From Xanthomonas sp. NCPPB 1128 (GTDB lineage: Bacteria; Pseudomonadota; Gammaproteobacteria; Xanthomonadales; Xanthomonadaceae): a DNA stretch of 64,000 nucleotides. Positions 51,691 to 61,455 of the stretch are shown in pieces. The DNA is taken from positions 49,696 through 113,695 of the forward strand of contig NZ_LFME01000011.1 of NCBI RefSeq assembly GCF_001043115.1, written 5' to 3'. A model generated the notes under the pieces. The model was given only the letters and a program-made list of their open reading frames with translations, had not been told where the DNA came from and made no database searches. The stretch's first letter is position 1; every line of letters starts with the position of its first letter. The translations under genes were made by a program, and so were the position numbers.

Positions 51691-52850
51691 CTGTCTGCGG
51701 CGTTACCTGGGTTGCGTGTGCATTCCCGCTGCCCCGTCGCTGCGACGCAGCCCTGTCCAAGTTGCGACCACGTGGCGATGTGGCAGCGCGATCGCCTCGC
51801 CCAGGCACCACCGCAACGGCCGAGCCGACGCCACAGCGAACGTCAGCGCCCGCCTCTCCCCCCGACGGCAGCGGGCGCTCGGAGCGCCCGCCTACGGCCG
51901 CGGCGACAACGGCGCACCGCCGCTTCCATGATCGCGCGCAAGGCACGCAGTGCGCGCTCTCGCCGCCGTCCGCCATCTCAAGGCGGGTGAACATGGCGCT
52001 CCACGTCGCCGCACGCCGGGGCCGGCATGCTGGCAAGTCGCGCAAGAGCGCTGGGTAGCGCGCAGGCGCACCTGCCGGGCAAGACACATCCTGTAGGAGC
52101 GGCTTCAGCCGCGACGGGCTTTACCGGGACTGCCCGTCGCGGCTGAAGCCGCTCCTACGGCGCATGCTGCATTCGGCTCGAGTGGGACCAAGCAGGTGCC
52201 TGCGGTCCACGCAATGCGTGGAAACAGCGATGCAGTGTCGATCGTCGGGCAAGGCACACTGACATGCTGCGTGCCTGGCGCACGGCGGCCGGGCTGGATC
52301 CGAGGATGCCAGAAGCGTCTCGATTGCTGCAGCAGGTCCCGTTCCCGCGACCGGCCGCTCCACGTTCGGTCGGTGCATTCAATCCGATACCCCACCCTGG
52401 CACTGCAGCCTCACCACCGTGTGGGTGGCTTGCCTGTTGCTTTCGCGCAGGTCCCTCGCCGAACCCGCTTGCTCACGCGTGGTGCGCGCGTGACCGGCAT
52501 GGCGACAAGCGCAGTCGGGAAGACCTGATGGGTGCGCCGTTATCGCCGCAGGTACCCGATCCCGAAGCGGCGGTCCCGACATGCAGGCTTGTCCCACTGC
52601 GAGACACACGGGCAGATCCCTAGCAACCGACCTGGCGATCAGCGCAAAGAGGACAGGCGAATTGGATCGGAAACAGGCGGACGCGGTAGGCGGCCACTAG
52701 TCAGTCGTGCCAGACACACCGGCAGGATGTGCGCGTCGCGACCTGGCAAGCTGAGCGCAGAGAGCAGTCTTCGAGGGTGGAGAAGACGAACGCCACCGGC
52801 ATCGTCAGGCAGAAAGGCGTGCTGCGATCGTGCACGGCCGGATGCCGCAC
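51691..52850. other. Long stretch without recognisable genes
   Basis: About 1.16 kb. Apart from the palindromic repeat at 52093-52158 I see no frame with xanthomonad codon bias, no ribosome-binding site and no known motif. Open frames in it are short, arginine/proline-rich and overlap in several frames, which is typical of non-coding GC-rich DNA. It could be a decayed gene region. Confidence 0.5.
52093..52158. repeat. Palindromic 'gtaggagcggcttcagccgcgac' intergenic repeat
   Basis: 66 bases, nearly identical to the copy at 45777-45842 except in the loop (GGGCTTTACCGGGACTGCCC). Confidence 0.88.
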
Positions 52851-52852
52851 AT

Positions 52853-52889
52853 AAAAAACTCCCTCCCCGCTGGGCACCGGGGAGGGAGT
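52853..52889 (-). terminator. Rho-independent terminator of the histone H1-like gene
   Basis: On the minus strand a 12-bp stem ACTCCCTCCCCG/CGGGGAGGGAGT is followed by a TTTTTT run, 24 bases after the stop. Confidence 0.9.
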
Positions 52890-52912
52890 CTAGGAACAGC
52901 GATCGGGATGGA

Positions 52913-53368
52913 TCAGATCAGCGGCGCGGGCGTGGCCGGCAGCGCGACCGGAGCGGCCTTCTTCTTGCGAGCGGCCGGCTTCTTCTTCGCCACGGTCTTC
53001 TTGGCGGTGGCCTTCTTCGCAGTTGCCTTCTTCGCGGCCGGCTTCTTGGCAGCCGACTTCTTCACCGTCTTCTTGGCAGCGGTCTTCTTGGTCGCAGCCT
53101 TCTTCGCGGTCTTCTTCACCGCCTTCTTGGCGACGGCCTTCTTCGCGGTCTTCTTGGTGGCGGCCTTCTTTGCCGTCTTCTTCACTGCCTTCTTGGCAAC
53201 GGCCTTCTTGACCGCCTTCTTCACCTTGGCGACCTTCTTGGCCACCTTCTTGGCGACCTTCTTGACCGCCTTCTTTACCGAAACCTTCTTCGCTGCCGGC
53301 TTCTTGGCGGCAGTCTTCTTGACCGCCTTCTTAGCGGCCGGCTTTTTCGCAGCTTTTTTCGTCGCCAT
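52913..53368 (-). CDS. Lysine/alanine-rich histone H1-like protein
   Basis: 151 residues from the ATG at 53368, with GAGGAG 8 bases upstream. Nearly the whole protein is [16 protein letters not shown] repeats, with a hydrophobic tail ([13 protein letters not shown]). It resembles bacterial histone H1-like proteins and the C-terminal tail of AlgP: intrinsically disordered, strongly basic, expected to bind and compact DNA without sequence preference. A 22-residue unit ([20 protein letters not shown] plus TA) is repeated twice in tandem, encoded at roughly 53080-53211. It stands alone with its own terminator. Such genes often vary in length between strains. Confidence 0.9.
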   Translation of the reverse strand: MATKKAAKKPAAKKAVKKTAAKKPAAKKVSVKKAVKKVAKKVAKKVAKVKKAVKKAVAKKAVKKTAKKAATKKTAKKAVAKKAVKKTAKKAATKKTAAKKTVKKSAAKKPAAKKATAKKATAKKTVAKKKPAARKKKAAPVALPATPAPLI

Positions 53369-54538
53369 GGGATGGCTCCTCGTCAGTGAACTATGGATTG
53401 AAAATGCCCAGTTAAAGCAACCTCGCGGCGATGTTCCGCCTGCGGGAACCGCCGGCGCGCGCTGCGGGCCGGATCGGATACAGAAACACCCGTACCGGAT
53501 GTCGATACGGGTGCGATACCAGGGGAGACGTTGCGTTTCTCGGAGGGAAGCGACTCCAACTCCACCATCTTCGGGTTCCTGGCGGATGTCCAAGTTGTGC
53601 TTCGCGTTTTGATGTCGATCCGATTCACTCGCTTGCGCAGCAACGTCTGCTGGGCGAAACCTAATCACGGTTTTTTTTACTGTCAACACTTCCGCGCAAT
53701 TTTTTTTCCGCCGGCACGCGCGCCACGACCGCCGCATGCCGCGCCGGCCGCCTTGCCGCCGCCGCCGATCGCCGCTGCCGACATCGCAAGGAAAACCGCG
53801 CACGCGAAAAAAGCAGGGAAATTTCCGTGTTTTCTGCAACAGCGCAATGCCGGCATCGCATTACGGGCAGGCATCGACGACGCGTCGACGGCAACTGCGG
53901 CGGCGCGCGCCAGCCTGTCCGCTAGCTGAAAAAAAATTTCGCGACTGCGTGCGGTTCCGGCATCGCACAAGTGCAAATGCGCAAAAGTGCGCAAACTTTT
54001 TTGCTTCGTGCGGCGGCCACGACGCGCGCGATGCATCGCGTGCCGCGTCACCGAGACGCGTCGCATCGCGCCACCGCGATACAACCTGCATGCACCTCGC
54101 CGACACACCGCGCCACACGCGACTGCCCTCGCCCACTCCAGACCATGCTTCCATCGATGCCTTCGCATGGACGCGTCGACCGGCGCAGCCCGCAGAAGTC
54201 GTCGGCCGACGCCGGCACGCACCGCGCCGTCGCGCATCGGCGACGTGCGCGGCTGCGCCACGCCGCCCATGCCTGTTCGTCGCCGGCCCGCATCGCGTAT
54301 CCGCGCCGCGCGGCACCTGCGCCGCGTCGGAAAACCGACACAGACCGATACGCCGGACGCGCCAATCGTCTGCGGCCACATGCGGCGAACGCGTTGCGCT
54401 CGCGGTACTGCCCCCGAAAGCGATCTCACGCCGTCTTCGCAAAAGCACAGGCGGCGGCTGGCGAAGTGGCGCGTCGGGACAACCATGGCGAGACTGGCGA
54501 TGCCGACGCGGACGATGACGGCCGCGTCGCGCGGCCCC
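53369..54538. other. Long stretch without recognisable genes, with A/T tracts
   Basis: About 1.17 kb upstream of the histone-like gene and before gcvH's terminator. It contains an inverted repeat at 53487-53513 and A or T runs of six to eight bases at 53671, 53700, 53807, 53929 and 53997, unusual for this genome. Open frames here are arginine/histidine-rich and lack normal codon bias, so I do not call genes. Part of it must hold the histone-like promoter. Confidence 0.5.
53487..53513. repeat. Inverted repeat CACCCGTA / TACGGGTG
   Basis: An 8-bp perfect stem with an 11-base loop about 120 bases upstream of the histone-like start. It may be an operator or a leader hairpin; there is no T-run. 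Confidence 0.5.
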
Positions 54539-54571
54539 AAAAAAGAAACCGGCCGCACTGGGCGGCCGGTT
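54539..54571 (-). terminator. Rho-independent terminator after gcvH
   Basis: On the minus strand a 10-bp stem AACCGGCCGC/GCGGCCGGTT is followed by TCTTTTTT, 25 bases after the gcvH stop. Confidence 0.9.
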
Positions 54572-54595
54572 CGGGTGTCGCGACGGGCGGTCGGC

Positions 54596-54991
54596 TCAGT
54601 GGCCGTCGTCCTCGAGCAGTTCGGCGTACTCGTCCGGCGACAGCAGTTCGTTCAACTGCTCGGCATCGTCCGCTTCCAGCACAAGGATCCAGCCTTCGCC
54701 GTAGGCGTCCTCGTTGATCGTTTCCGGCTTGTCGCTCAGCGCGGCGTTGACCTCGACCACCTTGCCGCTGAGCGGGCTGTACACGTCCGAGGCGGCCTTG
54801 ACCGACTCGACCACGGCCACGCCGTTGCCGGCTTCGACATGATCGCCGACGTTCGGCAGTTCGACGTAGACCAGGTCGCCAAGCAGGCCCTGGGCGTGGT
54901 CGGAGATGCCGATGATCACGCGACCGTTGCCTTCGACGCGGGCCCACTCGTGGGACTTGAGGAATTTGAGGTCGCCAGGGATCTCGCTCAT
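54596..54991 (-). CDS. gcvH: Glycine cleavage system H protein
   Basis: 131 residues, standard length. The lipoyl-bearing lysine is Lys65 in [32 protein letters not shown] and [12 protein letters not shown] are conserved flanks. It shuttles the aminomethyl group between the P, T and L proteins in the cytoplasm. It follows gcvT on the same strand with 92 bases between, and is closed by a strong terminator. gcvP is not in the window. Confidence 0.97.
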   Translation of the reverse strand: MSEIPGDLKFLKSHEWARVEGNGRVIIGISDHAQGLLGDLVYVELPNVGDHVEAGNGVAVVESVKAASDVYSPLSGKVVEVNAALSDKPETINEDAYGEGWILVLEADDAEQLNELLSPDEYAELLEDDGH

Positions 54992-55083
54992 GGGGTTGCT
55001 CCGGAAGAAGACGGTATCGAGGATGGGAGGCTAGTGTAGCGAACCGCGCGCGTGAGGAAGAAGTCGCGCGCGGCGGATAGGAC

Positions 55084-56190
<1,107 letters not shown>

Positions 56191-56235
56191 GGCGCGGGTC
56201 CGTGAGAAAAGTCCCCCATTATCGCTGGGGTGAAG

Positions 56236-56634
56236 CCGGGAGTGGGGAGTCGGGATTGGGGATTCGTAGGAGCGGCTATCCTGGATCCGAAGGACTGGCG
56301 CTCGATCGCCGCTGTCGTAGGAGCGGCTTCAGCCGCGACCCGTCGAAGGCTGGGATTGGCGAGTCGGGATTGGGGATTCGTAGGAGCCGCCGTCCCGATC
56401 CGAAGGACTGGCGCTTGATCACCGCTGTCGTAGGAGCGGCTTCAGCCGCGACCCGCCGAAGGCTGGGATTGGCGAGTCGGGAGTCGGGAATCGCAGAAGC
56501 AGCCATCCTGATCCGAAGGACTGCCCCCCGATAACGCACTACGCGGGAGCAGCTTCAGCCGCGACCTGCCATCGATCTCGGGTCGCGGCTGAAGCCGCTC
56601 CTACGAATCCCCAATCCCGACTCCCCAATCCCGG
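56236..56634. repeat. 400-bp repeat element with terminal inverted repeats and three 114-bp units
   Basis: The left end CCGGGAGTGGGGAGTCGGGA (31 bases to ...GGGGATTCG) returns inverted at 56604-56634 with one mismatch. Between them a unit containing GGATTCGTAGGAGCGGC, then ATCCGAAGGACTGGCGC, then GTAGGAGCGGCTTCAGCCGC repeats about every 114 bases (anchors at 56261, 56375 and about 56488, the third more diverged). A last inverted GCGGCTGAAGCCGCTCCTAC closes it. No transposase frame is inside. It sits between gcvT and nfeD. Confidence 0.8.
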
Positions 56635-56637
56635 CTT

Positions 56638-57069
56638 TCAAGCAGCCTGGACCAGCAGCGTCATGCCATCCACGCCGACGATGCGCACCGCGCTGCCGAC
56701 CGGCAGGTCGGGACCGCCGACCACCCAGAAGGCGTCGTCGACCTTGGCACGGCCGCGGCCGCCGTGGATCGGTTGGTCCAGGGTCACCACGCGGCCGATC
56801 AACTGTTCGGCGCGGCGGTTGAGCAGCGGCTGGTCGCTGGTCCGGCCGCGGTTGCGGAACCAGGTGCGATACACCTGGATCGAGACGAAGCTCAGCACCA
56901 CGAACGCGCCGACCTGCAGCAGCAGGGAGATGTCCGGGAACACCAGGACCGCGAGGAACACCGCCGCGGCGGCGAAGCCCATCCACAGCATGAAGGCGCC
57001 CGGCGCCAGCGATTCGGCCGCGAACAGCAACAAGGTCAGGGCACCCCAGGCCACTACCTCAATGCGCAT
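56638..57069 (-). CDS. NfeD family membrane protein
   Basis: 143 residues. Two or three membrane helices (VAWGALTLLLFAAESLAPGA, WMGFAAAAVFLAVLVFP, LLLQVGAFVVLSFVSIQVY) precede a C-terminal OB-fold domain (IGRVVTLDQPIHGGRGRAKV, FWVVGGPDLPVGSAVRIVGV). It is the short, protease-less NfeD that pairs with SPFH proteins, here the gene 3 bases upstream. Its stop touches the repeat element at 56236-56634. Confidence 0.93.
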   Translation of the reverse strand: MRIEVVAWGALTLLLFAAESLAPGAFMLWMGFAAAAVFLAVLVFPDISLLLQVGAFVVLSFVSIQVYRTWFRNRGRTSDQPLLNRRAEQLIGRVVTLDQPIHGGRGRAKVDDAFWVVGGPDLPVGSAVRIVGVDGMTLLVQAA

Positions 57070-57072
57070 GGC

Positions 57073-58035
57073 TCAGACTCCGTTGCGCGGCGGCACGCGC
57101 GGCACCGCCGGCGGCGTGCCCTGCTTGTTCAGCGCCTCGCGCGCCAGTTCGGCGATGCCGGCGATCGAGCCGATGATGCCGCTGGACTCCATCGGCATCA
57201 GCACGAACTTCTGGTTCGGTGCGGTGGCCAGTTCCTTGAACGCCTCCACGTACTTCTGCGCGATGAAGTAGTTGATCGCCTGCACGTCGCCCTCGGCGAT
57301 CGCCTTGGACACCATCGCCGTCGCCCGCGCCTCGGCCTCGGCCAGGCGCTCGCGCGCCTCGGCGTCGCGGAACGCGGCTTCCTTGCGGCCTTCGGCCTCC
57401 AGCACCGCCGCCTGCTTCTCGCCGTCGGCGCGCAGGATCTCCGATTGCCGCGAGCCCTCCGCCTCGAGGATCTGCGCGCGCTTCTCGCGCTCGGCCTTCA
57501 TCTGCCGGGCCATCGCATCGACCAGATCGCGCGGCGGCTGGATGTCGCGGATCTCGATGCGGGTGACCTTGATGCCCCACGGATTGGTGGCATGGTCGAC
57601 CACGTTCAACAGCTGCGCGTTGATGGTCTCGCGCTGGCTCAGCGACTCGTCCAGGTCCATCGAGCCGATCACGGTACGGATGTTGGTCTGCACCAGGGCG
57701 ATGGTGGCGATTTCCAGATTCGACACTTCATAGGCCGCCTTGGCGGCGTCCAGCACCTGGAAGAACACCACGCCATCCACGCGCACCACCGCGTTGTCCT
57801 TGGTGATGACGTCCTGACTGGGCACGTCCAGCACCTGCTCCATCATGTTGACCTTGCGGCCCACGCCATACATCCACGGAATCAGGAAGTGCAGGCCGGG
57901 CGACAACGTGTGGGTGTAGCGGCCGAAACGCTCCACCGTCCACTGGAATCCCTGCGGCACCATGCGCACGGTCTTGAACAGCACCACCACGCCGAAGAAC
58001 AGGATCACCAACGTGAGGAAAAAGGTAGACGGCAT
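57073..58035 (-). CDS. qmcA: SPFH (stomatin/prohibitin) family membrane protein, QmcA-like
   Basis: 320 residues. One N-terminal membrane helix (FFLTLVILFFGVVVLFKTVR) is followed by the SPFH domain (MVPQGFQWTVERFGRYTHTL, LSPGLHFLIPWM, QDVITKDNAVVRVDGVVFF, RTVIGSMDLDESLSQRETIN) and a long coiled coil (ARQMKAEREKRAQILEAEG onward). It forms membrane microdomain scaffolds with its NfeD partner, which follows after 3 bases. Role in proteolysis control or membrane order is family knowledge. Confidence 0.94.
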   Translation of the reverse strand: MPSTFFLTLVILFFGVVVLFKTVRMVPQGFQWTVERFGRYTHTLSPGLHFLIPWMYGVGRKVNMMEQVLDVPSQDVITKDNAVVRVDGVVFFQVLDAAKAAYEVSNLEIATIALVQTNIRTVIGSMDLDESLSQRETINAQLLNVVDHATNPWGIKVTRIEIRDIQPPRDLVDAMARQMKAEREKRAQILEAEGSRQSEILRADGEKQAAVLEAEGRKEAAFRDAEARERLAEAEARATAMVSKAIAEGDVQAINYFIAQKYVEAFKELATAPNQKFVLMPMESSGIIGSIAGIAELAREALNKQGTPPAVPRVPPRNGV

Positions 58036-58101
58036 CAGGTTGCTCCATTAACCAGAAAGAAATCGAATCCGCAGTATAGCGAGCGCCGGCGCGGGCGCCG
58101 G

Positions 58102-58404
58102 TCACCAGCGGATGCGGCCGAGCAGCATGTCCTTGAACATCACCCAGTCGCCGGCCAGCGAGTACAGCGGGTGCTTGAAGGTGGCTGGACGGTTTTTCTC
58201 GAACACGAAGTGGCCGATCCAGGCGCAGCCGTAGCCGCAGACCGGTGCGGCCCACAGCCAGCGCGGCTGGCCGGTGCACAGCGCCAGCAGCAGGCTCGCC
58301 AGCACGCCGAGGCTGCCGACGAAATGCAGCCGGCGCGACAGCCGATGGCGGTGCTCGCTCAGATAGAACGGGTAGAACTCGCGGAAATTGGCGAAGCGGC
58401 GCAT
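58102..58404 (-). CDS. Mpo1-like / DUF962 membrane protein
   Basis: 100 residues. The N-terminus FANFREFYPFYLSEHRHRLS followed by RRLHFVGSLGVL, and the later HFVFEKNRPATFKHPLYSL, keep the histidines that bind iron in the yeast dioxygenase Mpo1, which shortens 2-hydroxy fatty acids. Membrane helices lie around GVLASLLLALCT and WLWAAPVCGYGCAWIG. The bacterial role is unproven. It is 66 bases upstream of qmcA on the same strand. Confidence 0.9.
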   Translation of the reverse strand: MRRFANFREFYPFYLSEHRHRLSRRLHFVGSLGVLASLLLALCTGQPRWLWAAPVCGYGCAWIGHFVFEKNRPATFKHPLYSLAGDWVMFKDMLLGRIRW

Positions 58405-58803
58405 GCGATGGCCCTCCCGAGGCGACGCAGGCGTCCAGCATACGCCGGGAGCGCGGGCGTCCGCTCGCAGCGCGTGGACGCCCTCCTCGGGCGCAGCGCC
58501 GGGTGCGGCCAGGTGGTGGACGACAGCGTCGCGCCAGGCGTGTCCGCGACGCAGCAGTCTTGCGCAAGCCGCGCATGTGGAGGTGACGCCTACAGGGCGG
58601 CAATGGAGCGCGTCGTCGCATGCACGGGCGACTTCATGACATCTCCAATAACGCGCTTTGCAGCAACCTGGCAGGTCACGCGGTGATGCCGTAGGAGCGG
58701 CTTCAGCCGCGACGGGTGTTCCCGGTGAATCCTGTCGCGGCTGAAGCCGCTCCTACGCGAAGGCCGGCCTCTGGTTGTCGCAGGACAACCTGCCGCACAG
58801 ACC
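58405..58803. other. Intergenic stretch with one palindromic repeat
   Basis: 399 bases between the ynfA stop and the Mpo1-like start. Apart from the palindromic repeat at 58691-58756 nothing was recognised; part of it must hold the promoter of the Mpo1-like gene. Confidence 0.5.
58691..58756. repeat. Palindromic 'gtaggagcggcttcagccgcgac' intergenic repeat
   Basis: 66 bases; the arms match the copies at 45777 and 52093 and the loop differs. Confidence 0.88.
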
Positions 58804-59127
58804 TCAGCCCTGCCGCGGTGCGAACATGATCACCGCCATGCCGGCCAGACACAGGCCGGCGCCGAGCAGGTCCCAGCGTGTGGGGCGCATGCCCTGCACC
58901 GTCCACAGCCACAGCAACGCGACCGCGACATAGACGCCGCCGTAGGCCGCATAGACGCGGCCGCTGGCGGCGGGATGCAGGGTCAGCAGCCAGACGAAGG
59001 CCGCCAGGCTGCCCGCGGCGGGCAACAGCAGCCAGGCACTGCGCTGTTCGCGCAACCACAGATAAGGAAGGTAGCAGCCGACGATCTCGGCGACGGCGGT
59101 CAGCACGAACAGCAGCAGGGTCTTCAT
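58804..59127 (-). CDS. YnfA/UPF0060 family membrane protein
   Basis: 107 residues with four membrane helices; [55 protein letters not shown] and [20 protein letters not shown] are the family landmarks. The fold is SMR/EmrE-like and some members export quaternary amines. It overlaps the mazG stop by 4 bases, so it is the last gene of nudE-cysQ-mazG-ynfA. Confidence 0.94.
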   Translation of the reverse strand: MKTLLLFVLTAVAEIVGCYLPYLWLREQRSAWLLLPAAGSLAAFVWLLTLHPAASGRVYAAYGGVYVAVALLWLWTVQGMRPTRWDLLGAGLCLAGMAVIMFAPRQG

Positions 59128-59942
59128 CCGGCCGCGGCGCGCTCTTCGTCCTTGGCGCGCTGCCAGTACGCCTCCTGCTGCGCCAGGGCCAGACCGTCGA
59201 GCGCGCCGCCGTCCTGCTGCGCCAACCGTTCCATCGCGCGGAAGCGGCGCTCGAACTTGAGGTTGGCGTGGCGCAGCGCCGCGCCGACATCGACCTTGGC
59301 ATGCCGCGCTAGGTTGGCGCAGACGAACAGCAGGTCGCCGATCTCGTCATGCAGCCGTGCCGGATCGGCCGCAGCGCCATGCGCCAGTTCCGCGCGCACT
59401 TCCTCCAGTTCTTCCTGCACCTTGTCCAGCACCGGCACCGGGCCGGGCCAGTCGAAGCCGACCCGCGCCGCACGCGACTGCAATTTCAGCGCGCGCTGCC
59501 ATTCCGGCAGGCCGCGCGCGATGCCGGACAGCGCCGAGCCGTCGCGCTCGCCGGCGGCGGCGCGCTCGGCGCGCTTGATCTCTTCCCACTTCAGCGTCTG
59601 CTGTTCGGCATCGGCCACCTTGCTGTCGCCGAACACGTGCGGATGGCGGCGCACCATCTTGTCGCAGATCGCCGCGACCACCTCGTCGAAGCCGAACGCG
59701 CCCTGCTCGCGCGCCATCTGCGCATGGAACACCACCTGCAGCAGCAGATCGCCGAGTTCGTCCTTCAGCCCGGCCAGGTCCTGGCGGTCGATCGCGTCGG
59801 CCACTTCGTAGGCCTCTTCGATCGTGTACGCGGCGATGCTGGCGAAATCCTGTTCCAGGTCCCAGGGGCAGCCCTGCGCGGGATCGCGCAGGCGCGCCAT
59901 GATGTCGAGCAGGGCGGGAAGGTCGTAGCGGGTGGGGGTCAC
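59124..59942 (-). CDS. mazG: Nucleoside triphosphate pyrophosphohydrolase MazG
   Basis: 272 residues from a GTG at 59942 ([20 protein letters not shown]), preferred over the GTG at 59966 because GGAA lies 9 bases upstream and the family usually starts close to this point. Both MazG repeats are present: [20 protein letters not shown] with [16 protein letters not shown], and [12 protein letters not shown] with [15 protein letters not shown]; the EExxE and ExxD metal sites are intact. It hydrolyses non-canonical and other NTPs and can lower ppGpp effects. It overlaps ynfA, and cysQ lies 87 bases upstream. Confidence 0.93.
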   Translation of the reverse strand: MTPTRYDLPALLDIMARLRDPAQGCPWDLEQDFASIAAYTIEEAYEVADAIDRQDLAGLKDELGDLLLQVVFHAQMAREQGAFGFDEVVAAICDKMVRRHPHVFGDSKVADAEQQTLKWEEIKRAERAAAGERDGSALSGIARGLPEWQRALKLQSRAARVGFDWPGPVPVLDKVQEELEEVRAELAHGAAADPARLHDEIGDLLFVCANLARHAKVDVGAALRHANLKFERRFRAMERLAQQDGGALDGLALAQQEAYWQRAKDEERAAAG

Positions 59943-60029
59943 GGGCGGGTTCCGGTGCGACGGCACCGCTGCCGCCTGCCGCCTAGTGTGGCAGAGCGCG
60001 CGCCATGCGGCGCGCGCTCGCGGCGCGGC

Positions 60030-60830
60030 TCAGCCGAGCCAGTCGCGCCAGGGCAGCCCGGGATCGCCCAGCGCGACGAAGTCGCCGTTGAGCAGCGATT
60101 CGCGGCGGTTGTAGCGGAACGGCTTGCCGGTCGTGGCGGCCAGCAGCGCGCCGCCCGCGGCCTGCAGCACGCACTGCCCGGCGGCGGTGTCCCACTCCGA
60201 GGTCGGGCCGAAACGCGGGTACACGTCCAGGTCGCCGTCGGCGATCCGGCAGAACTTCAGCGAGGAGCCCTGCGCGACCAGTTCGATCTCGCCCATGCGC
60301 TGCAGCAGCGCGTCGGTGCGCGCGTCGCGGTGCGAGCGGCTCGCCGCCACGCGCAGCGGCGCGGTGGCCGGGCGTCGCGTGTTCAGCGCGGTATCGCGGA
60401 AGCCCTCGCGGCGGTACGCCTGCTCGCCGCGCACCGCGTGCCAGACGCGGCCGTCCACCGGCGCCTGGACCACGCCGAACACCGGCGCACCCTGGTGGAT
60501 CAGCGCGATGTTGACGCTGAACTCGCCGTTGCGCTTGACGAACTCGCGGGTGCCGTCGAGCGGGTCGACCAGCCAATAGGTGGTCCAGTGCTCGCGCACC
60601 TCCCACGGGATCTGCGCCGATTCCTCGGACAGCACCGGCAGGTCCGGGGTCAGCCGTTCCAGGCCTTCGACGATGATCTGGTGTGCGGCCAGGTCGGCCT
60701 GGGTCAACGGACTGGCATCGGCCTTGTGCTCCACCTCGAAGCCGGTGGCGTAGACGGACATGATCGCCGCGGCGGCATCGATGGCGATGGCGATCACGGT
60801 TTCGCGCAAATCACTGGTCAGACGGATCAT
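60030..60830 (-). CDS. cysQ: 3'(2'),5'-bisphosphate nucleotidase CysQ
   Basis: 266 residues from the ATG at 60830, which overlaps the nudE stop (ATGA). Inositol-monophosphatase-fold motifs are present: LPVLSEESAQIPW (metal-binding Glu), WLVDPLDGTREFV and EWDTAAGQCVLQAAGG. It degrades 3'-phosphoadenosine 5'-phosphate (PAP), the by-product of PAPS-dependent sulfation, and recycles PAPS pools. The presence of a PAPS-dependent sulfotransferase at 37752 in the same window is worth noting, although the two are 21 kb apart. Confidence 0.95.
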   Translation of the reverse strand: MIRLTSDLRETVIAIAIDAAAAIMSVYATGFEVEHKADASPLTQADLAAHQIIVEGLERLTPDLPVLSEESAQIPWEVREHWTTYWLVDPLDGTREFVKRNGEFSVNIALIHQGAPVFGVVQAPVDGRVWHAVRGEQAYRREGFRDTALNTRRPATAPLRVAASRSHRDARTDALLQRMGEIELVAQGSSLKFCRIADGDLDVYPRFGPTSEWDTAAGQCVLQAAGGALLAATTGKPFRYNRRESLLNGDFVALGDPGLPWRDWLG

Positions 60831-61381
60831 TCGGCGCGACCCAGCCACTCGCGGGCGATGAACAGCGCCGCCAGCGAACGCCCCTCGGAAAAATCTTCAC
60901 GCAACATCAGTTGATCCAGTTCAGCCAGTTTCCAGGGCACCACTTCCAATTCCTCCGGCTCGTCGCCGGCTAGTCGTTCGGGATAGAGATCTTGTGCCAG
61001 CACCAGCCACGACTGGTGGCTCATGTAGGTCGGCGCCAGGGTCATCGCGCGCAGCACGCGCAGCTGCCGCGCGCCGTAGCCGGCTTCTTCCTTGAGTTCG
61101 CGGTCGGCCGCCTGCAGCGGGGTCTCGCCGGCATCGATGCGGCCCTTGACCAGGCCCAGCTCGTAGCGGTGCACACCGGCGGCGTACTCGCGCACCAGCA
61201 GCACGGTCTGCGCATCCAGCATCGGCACCACCACCACCGCGCCGTGGCCCGGCGCCTTGAGCCGGTGGAACACGCGGCGTTCGCCGTTGCTGAATTCCAG
61301 GTCCAGCTCCTCGACCCGGCGCTCGGCGGCCGATTCGCTGCGCTCGCGCACGGCGTGGATGACCGGCAAGCGACGGGTCAC
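60827..61381 (-). CDS. nudE: ADP compounds hydrolase NudE
   Basis: 184 residues from a GTG at 61381 with AGGGTG about 6 bases upstream; the frame continues upstream through antisense of bioA. The Nudix box fits GX5EX7REUXEEXGU exactly (GRIDAGE, then TPLQAAD, then RELKEEAGY). VEELDLEFSNGERRVFHRL and QDLYPERLAGDEPEELEVV match E. coli NudE. It cleaves ADP-ribose, Ap3A and NADH. It heads the nudE-cysQ-mazG-ynfA run, divergent from bioA. Confidence 0.94.
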   Translation of the reverse strand: MTRRLPVIHAVRERSESAAERRVEELDLEFSNGERRVFHRLKAPGHGAVVVVPMLDAQTVLLVREYAAGVHRYELGLVKGRIDAGETPLQAADRELKEEAGYGARQLRVLRAMTLAPTYMSHQSWLVLAQDLYPERLAGDEPEELEVVPWKLAELDQLMLREDFSEGRSLAALFIAREWLGRAE

Positions 61382-61416
61382 GCCGGCACCCTGCGGCGCC
61401 GGGCGGCGTCGGTCGA

Positions 61417-61422
61417 TAGAAT
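61417..61422 (+). promoter_or_regulatory. Probable -10 box (TAGAAT) for bioA
   Basis: TAGAATGCGC lies 34 bases before the bioA ATG; no BirA-type palindrome was recognised nearby. Confidence 0.4.
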
Positions 61423-61455
61423 GCGCGGAGCGAAGAACCTGTTCATGAGCGCGAA

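Noticed and set aside
51712..52623. Several 60-120 codon frames between the serine hydrolase and histone-like genes
   Set aside because: Low-complexity Arg/Pro/Ser composition, mutual overlap and no start signals; treated as non-coding.
53683..54558. 291-codon minus-strand frame upstream of the histone-like gene
   Set aside because: Arg/Ala-rich composition, several competing frames on both strands, no ribosome-binding site and no recognised domain.
56191..56235. Glycine riboswitch before gcvT
   Set aside because: The leader is too short before the repeat element begins, and none of the conserved glycine aptamer segments is present.
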